Translations under genes and position numbers: made by a program | The notes under the pieces: model-generated | The model's database searches: none | What the model saw: the letters and a program-made list of their open reading frames with translations, nothing else | Told to the model about the DNA's origin: nothing | From: Stereocaulon alpinum | Lineage: Eukaryota; Ascomycota; Lecanoromycetes; Lecanorales; Stereocaulaceae | Assembly: GCA_018257865.1 (NCBI GenBank) | Contig: JAEUBA010000069.1 | Span: forward strand, 106,616-170,615 | Direction of reading: 5' to 3' | Length of the DNA: 64,000 bases | Shown here: one piece after another, positions 35,183 through 44,795 of the stretch | Position numbering within the stretch: the stretch's first letter is position 1 | Layout: every line of letters begins with the position of its first letter

Positions 35183-36253
35183 ATGAACATTCAGTTGCTT
35201 GTCATTGGTATCTTGACTATCATCTTCGGCCTCTGCCAACTCAAGAAGCGTCCTGAGCCTCCTATCGACCACCCTCCCACTAACCAGGCTGATCAGCCTT
35301 CGGGCAACCAGCCTTTAATAAAGCAAACCTCCATTGCTGAACTGCTGAACTCTCCTCCCCGCACAGAACAGCCTTCGAAGCAAACCCCCGTCTCAGTGAA
35401 CTACCACCTAACCCGCCAATGCAACTACAAATGCGGCTTCTGCTTCCACACCGCCACATCCTCCTACGTCGCGCCACTAAAAGACGCCAAGAAAGCAATG
35501 TCACTCCTCAAAGACGCGGGCATGAGGAAAATCAACTTCGCAGGCGGCGAACCCTTCATGAATCCCAAATTCCTTGGCCAGCTCGCCCTATACTGCAAAA
35601 CCACCCTGCACCTTGAATCCGTCTCGATCGTCACAAATGGCAGCAAGGTATCTGACGCCTGGCTCCAGGAATATGGAAAGTACATCGACATCATGGCCGT
35701 ATCCTGCGATTCCTTCAACGAGGATACGAATGTCAAAATCGGACGGGGGTCGGGGAAGCATTTGGAGGCATTTAAACGGCTGGCTGAGATGTGCGAGACG
35801 CATGGTGTGTTTTTCAAAGTCAATACTGTTGTCAACAGATACAATTACGAAGAAGACATGAACGCCGCTATCGAATCCATAAACCCCACGCGCTGGAAAT
35901 GTTTCCAGGTACTCATTGTCCCGGAAGAGAATGGTTCTGAGAAGACTCTTCGAGATGCAAGGGAGTTTTTGATCACGGATGAGCAGTGGAGGTTCTTTTG
36001 TGATAGGCATAAACATCATGAGTGCTTTGTGCCGGAGGGGAACGATGTGATGGCGAGCTCGTATCTTCTGCTTGATGAGTACTTGTGCTTTCTTAATAAG
36101 GGGGTTAAGGAGAAGACGAAGAGTATTTTAGAGGTTGGGGTTGAGGAGGCGATGGAGGGGGTGTATTGGGATGAGGAGGGGTTCATTGATCGTGGAGGGA
36201 TTTATCCTTGGAGTAACTCGAAGAAGGCGGCGCATCCTGAGCTGATGTGGTGA
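35183..36253 (+). CDS. Viperin-like radical SAM enzyme (ddhNTP synthase family)
   Basis: An intronless frame of 356 residues from ATG at 35183; the frame is open upstream but has no earlier ATG. Residues 3-20 are a hydrophobic N-terminal segment (likely membrane anchor), followed by a Pro-rich linker to about 70. The radical SAM core starts PVSVNYHLTRQCNYKCGFCFHTA with the cluster cysteines at about 80, 84 and 87 (CX3CX2C). Then come KINFAGGEPF (SAM binding), VSIVTNGS, VSCDSF, the FKVNTVVNRYNYEEDM region, RWKCFQVLI and the C-terminal RGGIYPWS, ending ELMW. All of these correspond to human viperin, which converts CTP to the chain terminator ddhCTP with SAM. The amphipathic helix of animals is replaced by a membrane-type segment. 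The nucleotide used by this fungal enzyme cannot be told by eye. Confidence 0.95.
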   Translation: MNIQLLVIGILTIIFGLCQLKKRPEPPIDHPPTNQADQPSGNQPLIKQTSIAELLNSPPRTEQPSKQTPVSVNYHLTRQCNYKCGFCFHTATSSYVAPLKDAKKAMSLLKDAGMRKINFAGGEPFMNPKFLGQLALYCKTTLHLESVSIVTNGSKVSDAWLQEYGKYIDIMAVSCDSFNEDTNVKIGRGSGKHLEAFKRLAEMCETHGVFFKVNTVVNRYNYEEDMNAAIESINPTRWKCFQVLIVPEENGSEKTLRDAREFLITDEQWRFFCDRHKHHECFVPEGNDVMASSYLLLDEYLCFLNKGVKEKTKSILEVGVEEAMEGVYWDEEGFIDRGGIYPWSNSKKAAHPELMW

Positions 36254-36357
36254 TGGATTGGCACAGGGACGAAGGGGTGTATCACCTGAAGGGGCAGGAC
36301 CGCAAGCCAAGGAGTGTTTTGCTCAATATAATCTTTGCGTTAGAAAGTGGCTCTCGA

Positions 36358-37369
36358 TTATGAATATCCATGCTCCTTGTTGAAGCTATCGCACACAGCT
36401 CTTGTCGTACTAATGATACCCACACAACCCGGAGAATCAGAATGACAGCATATCGATATCGGATAGTCCTGAACAGGCAAATGGACAGTACTCCCATCCG
36501 TAGCCGTAACCGATTGGGTCATAAGCTGTTGCTCAACATGCTTCTCCACATCCTCCAGCTTCCACGGCCTGCTTGCAAGTCAGCAAAACAACCTAGTTCT
36601 AACTAGAACAGAAAGACCCACTTCTTTATCCGATCAATAACCAACATCCCATCCTTACTATATTTGACATCCCCATACATCTCGGCGCAAAACTCCACCC
36701 CCACACTCTGCGCCGCCCTCTCCATTTCCGTCCCTGCCAGCCCAAACACCTTCACACCCTTGGGCACCCCCTTCATCACCGCCTCAGCTACCGCGAAATC
36801 CCGACACATCATACCATAGAGCGTGCCATGCGGTTTGACATCTGCCCTTGACTCAGCATTGTTCTTGGCATTGTTGCCAGGTGAAGCTTCTCATTGACTG
36901 ACGGTTCATCTCTAAGCCCTCTTTATCTAGGAAGCCTTTCAGGGCGCCGACTTGGTATATTACGTTTGCGGTATGCTCTTCCGGTGTGAGTTTCATTTCG
37001 CGACGGCCGAAGCCTTGGAGGTCGGGAAGGCCGGGGTGAGCGCCTATGAGGATGTTGTGGGCTTTGCAGGCGCGGACGGTTTCGGCCATTATGAGTGGGT
37101 CGCCAGAGCTGGTGGTTTCTCTACGTCAGTATAGGGTCTTTGAGGCTGAGGCCTGCACGATATAGGCTATGTTCAGGGAGGCTATGCGTGGAGCTCTGCT
37201 TGTGCGGCGTAGCTTGCGACTTGGCTTTGGAGGAGACGTACTGGAAGCCGCATGCTATGTTCGCAATGTCGATGAGGGGTAGGAGCTCGGCGTCGGGACC
37301 GCACTTGAGATTGCCATAGCCTTCACCCAGGTCAACATTGATGAGAGCTTTCTGCTTGATGGGTCCCAT
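36358..37369 (-). CDS. LamB/YcsF family protein (PxpA-like 5-oxoprolinase subunit A)
   Basis: Proposed exons (complement): 37242..37369, 36903..37108, 36622..36841, 36358..36568, giving 254 residues, the standard length. Spliced motifs: INVDLGEGYGNLKCG, IANIACGFHSGDP, LIGAHPGLPDLQGFGRREM, HVKPHGTLYGMM, KVFGLAGTEME, and a C-terminal half ending with CCHSDSPG. Bacterial PxpA works with PxpB and PxpC to hydrolyse 5-oxoproline to glutamate using ATP. Here the PxpB- and PxpC-type domains are in the divergent neighbour. Expected to be cytosolic. A role with another cyclic amide is possible. Confidence 0.92.
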
Positions 37370-37692
37370 GTTTAGTGTTTGACTGCGTATTGCGTTGCTC
37401 TTGTCTGTTGGCAAAGTAAAGTTCACTTAGCAGCGACGAGGAAGGTTCGTATTTCCCCCCTTAAAGGTGTAAAGAAGATCATCCACGCTGACGTATGTTC
37501 CGCACGCAGTTGCTTATCTTGTGGAGTTGGTTCGAAGTATCCCCGCACCTTGGTGTGCCGTACCAAGAAGGCGACGAGGGGCACTTAGTCATAGCTTCCC
37601 CGTGCGGTATCTTCGGTAGAATGGTATGAGATTTCGACGCTTTTCACGGGCATTCCTATGCAATTGAGGTCGTGAATGACCTGTATGTGAAG
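37370..37692. promoter_or_regulatory. Divergent promoter of PxpA-like and biotin carboxylase genes
   Basis: The 323 bp between the two start codons. No conserved regulatory site recognised. The arrangement suggests shared control. Confidence 0.45.
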
Positions 37693-40600
37693 ATGGAGCA
37701 CTTAAAGACGCTGCTGATAGCCAATCGCGCGGAAATCGCTACAAGGATTCTCAAAACGGCAAAGTGTGTAGAATTAGCGAAGCACTTATCTCCGCAAGCG
37801 GTGCCATTCGCTGACCATCAGTCTTTCAGGAACTTGGGCATACGTACCATTGCGATATATACGGAACCTGATGCAGCCTCTACACACGTCTCCGAAGCAG
37901 ATGTCGCGGTCTTGCTGCCTGGAAGCCCTGCAAAGGCCTACATTGACGGGTAAATATCCCATATTGTCGTCTACGCGTCCTGTTTTGCCCGTGCGATCCA
38001 GTCTATCTAGCACATTTCCCCGAGTGAAGCCATATCTTACATATTGTCGCGCGTTCCAGTGATTCTCTTGGCTATGCTTTCACTTGCAGAAGTCGCTTTA
38101 TGCGACTCGTCTTTGGCATTCCGTTTGTTTTATCGTCATGCTAGATACTATATGATTTGACCCCTCGATCTATGTCTAATATCCTATCCCCAATATAGAG
38201 ATGAGATCATCAAGATAGCCAAAGAGCACAAAGTAGATGCCATCATACCTGGCTATGGATTTCTCTCGGAGAATGCCGATTTCGCTAGGGCTGTCGCTGC
38301 TGCTGGTTTGGCATGGGCTGGACCAAGTCCCGAAAGCATCGAGGCCTTCGGCATTAAGCACACTGCCAGGGAACTTGCCCAAAAGGCTGGGGTGCCAATA
38401 GTACCTGGTACCCAGGGGTTAATTGACAGCGAAGAGGATGCTGTTACTCAAAGCGAGAAGCTAGGGTTTCCCGTGATGCTCAAAGCCACAGCAGGTGGTG
38501 GTGGAATGGGTCTGTCGATCGCTCAGAACGTTGGAGAGGTCAGGAAATCTTTTGCCACTGTCAAATCGCGGGGCGAAAATCTGTTCAAGAACGCTGGCAT
38601 GTTCATTGAGCGGTACTATCCTGACAGCCATCACATCGAGGTGCAAGTGTTCGGCAATGGACAGGGAAACGCTATACATTTCGGCGAGCGAGAATGCTCT
38701 ATCCAGCGAAGGCACCAGAAAGTCATTGAAGAGTGTCCAAGTCCGTTTGTAGTGAAGCATCCACGTAAGTCTCCGTTGCGCAATCTAGAGACAATCTGCT
38801 GACGACTTTTCAGACCTTAGGGAGGGGCTCTGCTCAGCAGCAGTTCGACTTGCTGAATCCATCAAGTATGGCTCAGCGGGCACTATTGAGTATCTAGTTG
38901 ACGACAAATCTGGGGACTTCTTCTTCCTCGAAATGAACACGCGGCTGCAAGTCGAGCACGGCATCACAGAGCTCTGTTATGATGTGGACCTAGTCCAATT
39001 GATGCTGCGGCAAGCAGACGCTCAACTAGCGGGTAAGGGTGGCCTAGAGTCTAAAGAGCTCAAGTCATTGCAACCTAAGGAGCCCAAAGGCGCCGCTATC
39101 GAAGCTCGAGTGTATGCCGAAAATCCTGCGCGAGACTACGCTCCGTCTCCAGGGACCTTACAGATAGTCGATTGGGCGGAGACTAAGGGCGTGAGGATTG
39201 ACACCTGGGTTCATACGGGCACCATCGTGTCATCATATTACGATCCGCTCCTTGCGAAAGTCATGGTCCACAGTCCTTCGAGAGATGAGAGCATCAAAGC
39301 AATGTCCGAGACACTGTCCAGATCTCGAATCTGTGGACCGCCGACCAATCTGGACTTCCTCGTCGGTATAGTTGAAGACTCTCAGTTCGCAAGTGGAGTC
39401 ACAATGACCAAGTTCTTGACCGATTTCAAATACTCACCAGCTGCAATGGATGTCATCTCAGCTGGAGCTTACACAACAGTGCAAGATTATCCGGGACGGC
39501 CTACCATGGGTAGAGGTTTCCCTCACTCTGGACCCATGGATCCACTAGCATTTCAGATCGCTAATCTTCTAGTTGGCAACCCACGCGGCACAGCTGGTCT
39601 TGAGTGTACGCTAGATGGGCCCGAGCTTCTCTTCCTAGGCCCTGCAGTCATTTCGATATGCGGAGCACCAATGGACACAAAGCTCGACGGCAAGCCCGTG
39701 CCAATGTGGACAAGACTTCAAATCAGCGCTGGACAGAAGCTGAAGATTGGTAAGACAACAGGCGGTGGCTGCAGATCCTACCTTGCCGTATATGGCGGCC
39801 TGCCCAGTGTTGCCGAGTGGTTTGGATCTAAAGCTACATCCCCAGGTGTTGCTGTTGGTGGTTATCAGGGAAGGCAGTTGGCCGCAGGGGACCTTCTGGC
39901 GATCACAAGAGATGTACCAGATTTTGGGCTTGAGCTATTGGCTTTGCCTGAGAGTATCATCCCACAGTACCCGAGTCATTGGGATATTTATGCAATGGTC
40001 GGCCCATATGAGGAGGGCTATTTGCTTCCTGAAGACGTCGAGATGATCTACAAAACCAAATGGCAGATATCTCACAATGCTGCGAGAGGAGGGATACGAC
40101 TCATTGGACCGAAGCCGAAATGGGCTCGTGCTGATGGCGGTGAGGGAGGCGCTCACCCATCTAACGTTGTTGAGTACGGCTATCCAGTAGGAACCTTGAA
40201 TTGGACTGGTGATGATCCATGCATTTTTCCCGTCGACTGCCCAGACTTTGGTGGTTTTGTTTCTAGCACCACAATAATCAAAGCAGATTACTGGAGACTG
40301 GGGCAGATGAAAGCCGGCAATACCATGCAGTACAAAAAGGTGTCACTCGAGGATGCTCTCGCATTGCGAATGCAGGTGAACGAATTCGTCTGGAACATCG
40401 AAAAGGCGTGCTTAGGAAACGGCGATTTTGATGCTATCGATGCTTTGGACTACACGACATTGCTCCCGTCTGCCAAGTCAGGATACCATGGTAAGGCAGT
40501 AGTCCAGCATATTGAAGCAAAAGGCAATCAACCTCAGACGTTTTATAGACAGGTACGCATGCTCCAGCATTCCCGACACTCAGAGGATGTCCTCACACTG

Positions 40601-41938
40601 AAGTAGGGCGGCGACGACTACATGCTTGTAGAGTACGGGGACGGTACCTTCAATTTGAACCATCGATGCCGAGTCACTGCCCTCATTAAGGCTTTGAGAG
40701 AATCAAAGACTAGTATATCATTTTCGAATGGACTAATCAATACTGTCGGTTGTTGCACGTGTGAGTCTTAATGGCACCGTCCTCCATAGATATTCTCTAA
40801 TGGTATCATCTCTAGCCCTTTTGATCTATTATGACGGCACCAAGATACCCCAGAGTAAGCTCATCCACTATCTGACGGATGTAGAAGCCCAGCTTGGCGA
40901 TCTCAGCAAGTCGAAAGTGCCTAGTCGCATATTCAAGCTACCAATTGCCTTCGATCATGTCAAAGAAAAGAACGCTATTAAGCGCTATATGGAAACTCAA
41001 CGTCCCTACGCTTCTTACCTACCAGATAATCTGGAATTTGTAGCAAAGAACAATGGCTTCGAACGGAAGGACCTTGTGAGAATCCTCACACAAAGCAAGC
41101 TCATGACTATCTCTGTCGGCTTCTTCGCTGCACTTCCGCTCTGTCTCCCTGTGGACCCACGAGAAAGAATGCAATGCCCAAAGGTACGTCCGCCGATTCC
41201 TTGCTGTTCCTACTTGCCGCCTGCTGACTGTCTAATCAGATGAATCCTTCCCGCGTCTTCACGCCCGAAGGACAAGTCTCGTGGGGTGGTTCTTGCATGG
41301 CGTTATACAATGTAGAATCCCCTGGTGGCTACCAACTGACTGGGCTAACTATTCCTGGCGTCGACTACCTTGGTTCTAAGAAACATTATTCTCTTGCTCG
41401 CCCCTGGCTATTCGAAGATTTCGATCAACTGACCTACTACGAAGTTGACGAAGCGGAGTACGAGCGACAGCTGGCACTCTTTCACAGCGGTAGGTATGAA
41501 TATCAAATCGAAGAGACTGTATTCGATATGGCTGAGCACAACCGTCTGCTTGAAGAGACGAAGGAAGAGGTAGCTGCAATCAGGCGAAAGCAGAGAAAGG
41601 CGCAAGATGAAATGCAGAAGCTGGAAGATGAGCTCATGGCAAAATGGACGGAGGAGAAAGCGGCCGGAAAGATTCCAATGGACAAAGTCGAAGCGCTGTT
41701 GAATGATCCAGGCGTTGAAAAGATCAGTAGTCCGCTGAATGCCAATGTTTGGAAGGTTGTTGCCGAAGAGGGCCAGGAGATTAAAGAGGGCGATGAAGTC
41801 GCGATCTTAGAGGCCATGAAGCTTGAAATCTCAGTGAGAGCAGAAAAAGGATTGCAGGGCAAATTGGAGAAGTTGCTTGTCAGACCGGGTGACGTGGTCA
41901 ACGCTGGAGATCCACTCGCGGTTGTTCGGAAAAGGTGA
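37693..41938 (+). CDS. Multidomain biotin carboxylase / PxpC / PxpB / biotinyl protein (urea-carboxylase family)
   Basis: Proposed exons 37693..37763, 37830..37949, 38199..38764, 38814..40552, 40607..40760, 40816..41183, 41240..41938, giving 1238 residues. Order: biotin carboxylase (LLIANRAEIATRI, GYGFLSENADFA, the glycine-rich KATAGGGGMG, ERECSIQRRHQKVIEE, EMNTRLQVEH); an AHS2/KipA-PxpC domain (VISAGAYTTVQDYPGR, PHSGPMDP); an AHS1/KipI-PxpB domain (YMLVEYG, LNHRCRVTAL, GCCTSLLIYYDG, GPPxC-like GFFAALP region); a charged helical linker; and a biotinyl domain with EAMK, biotinyl Lys at about 1200. Urea carboxylase has this layout. The fungal urea amidolyase adds an amidase domain, which is absent here. 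The LamB/YcsF neighbour points to 5-oxoproline or a related amide instead. Intron 2 is unusually long at 249 nt. Confidence 0.93.
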
Positions 41939-42214
41939 AGTCGTGCGATAAGCCGTTTCAATTGAACGCAGCAGATTTGCTTCGATGTATTTCAGTCTGT
42001 CTTGATAGGTTCGTAATGCTCTATTGTTGTACGCTGGGATCGCTTTGTCAACATCACAAGCCATGAGAACCTCTTTGTTATCGACAATGCGATTGTTATT
42101 GTGTCCTTTGTTGAGTTGTGAGATGAATCTATTGTGATATCTACCGTCTTCGACATTAAAGAGCTCGCTCTGTCTTCTCCAGCTAGCTGCCACCGCACAA
42201 CTCCTCTCCTCATC

Positions 42215-43057
42215 ATGACCCAAACAGTATCACTGCAACAGGGCCCCAAGTCTCTCGAAGGCAACAGACTATCTTTCTATGAAGAATATCAGGCCTCGAT
42301 CGACCGATCAGCCGGAGGGAGAAGTGATAACGTAAGTCTCCGCGTCGGGCTCCCAGATAGACAGTCCCCAAAAGCCCAACCACAGCAAGGGGCCTCAGCC
42401 GCTCAAATAGTCGTAGACCAAGAAAACGAGCTCGTACGTCGCCAACTCGAGCTACGAAACAAGCGTTCCTCAAGAAAGACACCACCACAACAGATCGTCT
42501 CTTCCATTGCCACCCCTACGCGCGGCACATCCCCCTACTGCGCCTACCGCAAGGTCAAGAAAGGTCACAGACCCTACCGCACCCCCTCAGCCGGCCAATA
42601 CTGCGAATGTCCCGGCGCCAACGACCACCCCGAAACCCTCCCCTCAGACTGGGCATCAACGCCTGCAGAAGCGGAATGGGATTACACTTTGCCTAACGGC
42701 GGATGGCATCAGCGCAAAAGGGTTGTTAGGTTTATGGAGCCTGTCGTGAGTGAGGTACGTGAGGTGGATAAGTGGGTGGTGGAGGCTTATGGAGCATATG
42801 TGGGTATGAGTGCTGAGGAGATGAGGGGGGTGAGTGAGGAGGAAGATGAGGCGGAGGAATGGTTGGGGGAGGCGGATGAGGTTATGGTTGAGGCAATCAG
42901 GGCGTGGGATGAGAGGAGAGGGAAGAGGGGTGAAGAGGATGAAGATGAGGATGAGATGGAGTGGTGGGATGGGGATGAGATGGAATTGGTTGTGGGGCAG
43001 GGGGAGGAGGAGGGGGATTGGGTTGTTGTGGAAGGTGAGGACATGGTTGTGGATTGA
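42215..43057 (+). CDS. Hypothetical acidic protein
   Basis: 280 residues from ATG at 42215, the first ATG in this frame. No known domain. The N-terminal half is polar, with a conserved-looking stretch SPYCAYRKVKKGHRPYR..GQYCECPG. The middle has WDYTLPNGGWHQRKRVVRFM, and the C-terminal third is strongly acidic (runs of Glu, Asp and Trp). A GTAAGT at 42331 could start an intron, but the frame is open through it. The coding strand switches from C-rich before about 42660 to G-rich after it. Function unknown. Confidence 0.6.
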   Translation: MTQTVSLQQGPKSLEGNRLSFYEEYQASIDRSAGGRSDNVSLRVGLPDRQSPKAQPQQGASAAQIVVDQENELVRRQLELRNKRSSRKTPPQQIVSSIATPTRGTSPYCAYRKVKKGHRPYRTPSAGQYCECPGANDHPETLPSDWASTPAEAEWDYTLPNGGWHQRKRVVRFMEPVVSEVREVDKWVVEAYGAYVGMSAEEMRGVSEEEDEAEEWLGEADEVMVEAIRAWDERRGKRGEEDEDEDEMEWWDGDEMELVVGQGEEEGDWVVVEGEDMVVD

Positions 43058-43919
43058 ATGCTCAAGATCAGCCTGTTCTGGTCCTTGTCCGTGCATTGAT
43101 TAAAGCAAGCTGAAGACCAAGATCTAGTACATTCAAGCTGCGTCGAAATAGTCAAACATATGATAGTCGTGTCGATTAAGTCCTTATAGTTGGTGAGCCC
43201 TAATTGGACAATTACTATACGATACTGATTGTCATTCTGCAGGCTTCCGCTGTTGAATTTGCTCATGTGCACAATCTAAGAACCATTTGCAAGCCACAAT
43301 GCGTTGTTGACGTATGATTATTAGCATACACCATCATCTGCAGGATCTCTAGCTCTGAGTATCGCTCACAATGGAAAACTTGGGTGTCGCTGAGAAGGCC
43401 GCCATTCGAGTATCCTCATGCTTCTTGCTACGGAGATTCGACTCGCTTCTGCTTGAGATGCCTAACGGGTATTGTCGAAAACAGACGTGACTGCTGTTGA
43501 CACCTCGTGTCCACGTCCGAACTCAGTCTCGTACCTCATCAGACCCAGCAAGTTCCTGAGTCCTCCCATTTCTGCGCGTCGTAAAGCTCTCATATGCAAC
43601 GAAATGACTCGTTAACGATCTGATTAATGATGGTGCCTAGTAGTGGGTTCCCTTGATCTTTTAGAATACCGATCATCGTGAGATATAAGGCTGCTTTGGT
43701 AAAAACAGTCATTGGTGCAAGATCGAACATGCACAATGGATTGATCGTACTAACTTTCTGGCCAAACGTGACGATGACTACATTTTCCTCGATGTGCCGG
43801 TGGTCGCAAAATTAAACACATTCCAGTGGGGAATCGTATCGACTTGTTGGATATAAATACCACGCAGCTCCCAGTTCAAGAACCTACCACAATATCGACA
43901 CTTGATAAGCAGTAACAAC
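43058..43919. other. Intergenic region
   Basis: No supportable gene. Presumed 3' flank of the acidic protein gene and promoter of the small zinc-finger gene; a TATA-like ATATAAATA lies near 43851. Confidence 0.5.
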
Positions 43920-44288
43920 ATGTCGACCAACGACCCGACACGTATAATGATCTGTGCGTATCCCAACTGCACGAATAAAGCACGTTCCAGGAACCTCCTT
44001 CGACGAGAATGTCAACGCTGCGGCGATATACGATATTTCTGCAACGGTAAGCACAAGAAGAAGTTCAAAATGAAGAAACGGCACTATCCGCTATGCCCAC
44101 GCCTCGATCAACAGGTCATACTGCCCCGATATCGCCGCGCTGGACAAGCTACTAGAGGTGCTGGAACAGGTCCTTATGCAGGCCAGTCCACCACAATTAC
44201 ACCACAAAATGGACCAGCTACTATGGAACGTAGTGACCAGGCAGATGCTGGAGGCCAAGATGAAGCGGCTGGTCGTAGGGGGACTTAG
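43920..44288 (+). CDS. Small MYND-like zinc-finger protein
   Basis: 122 residues from ATG at 43920. One finger occupies about residues 12-62: CAYPNC (CX4C), ECQRC (CX2C), FCNGKH (CX3H) and HYPLC (HX3C). This is MYND-like with His in place of one Cys. The rest is low-complexity Gly/Ala/Gln-rich. The next gene downstream (44796) has a finger with nearly the same spacing, so the two are probably related. MYND fingers usually bind proline-rich peptides; the partner is unknown. The 3' end may be affected by a missed intron. Confidence 0.6.
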   Translation: MSTNDPTRIMICAYPNCTNKARSRNLLRRECQRCGDIRYFCNGKHKKKFKMKKRHYPLCPRLDQQVILPRYRRAGQATRGAGTGPYAGQSTTITPQNGPATMERSDQADAGGQDEAAGRRGT

Positions 44289-44795
44289 ATTAATAGCTGT
44301 CATATTGAATGAGTATGTACGGCAGCTGGGTGGCCATATGCTAATCTAGTACTGGAATTGTCAACGACCATTACTTCATGAACAAGGTTCTCAAAGGCAC
44401 TTCTTTGCAACTCTCAAGCAACAGATTGTTTCCAATTGTTTGTTGCTCTTGTTTTCCCTTCTGTGAAAGGGCTGGGCACTGAATTTCAAACGACAGGCAC
44501 GAGCAGAGTTTCCATGTTGTTGAATTACAGTCCGCAGCAAGTGTTCCATTTTCGTTGTTTTGCCAAACCCAGCCATATGTGACAACAAATTTGCCTCAGG
44601 AGCTTTGTATGTGTCGCGCTAGCGGGGAACTCAGCGGCTGGCTGCATCTTCATAACAATCGCCATATGTCTTAATTTGAGAACAAAGCAATTACCTTGTC
44701 AGCCTGAGTGGCTGAAGTTCCAGTCCATGAGATAAGTACCACACTGCCTCTGATTCCACTCTAAACACACCCAGAGCTATCTCCCCTTCGCGGCA
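44289..44795. other. Intergenic region between the two zinc-finger genes
   Basis: No gene seen; the minus-strand frame at 44391-44588 has no support. Presumed promoter of the gene at 44796. Confidence 0.5.

Noticed and set aside
37693..41938. Simple naming as urea amidolyase (DUR1,2)
   Set aside because: The amidase (allophanate hydrolase) domain is absent and the LamB/YcsF neighbour points elsewhere.
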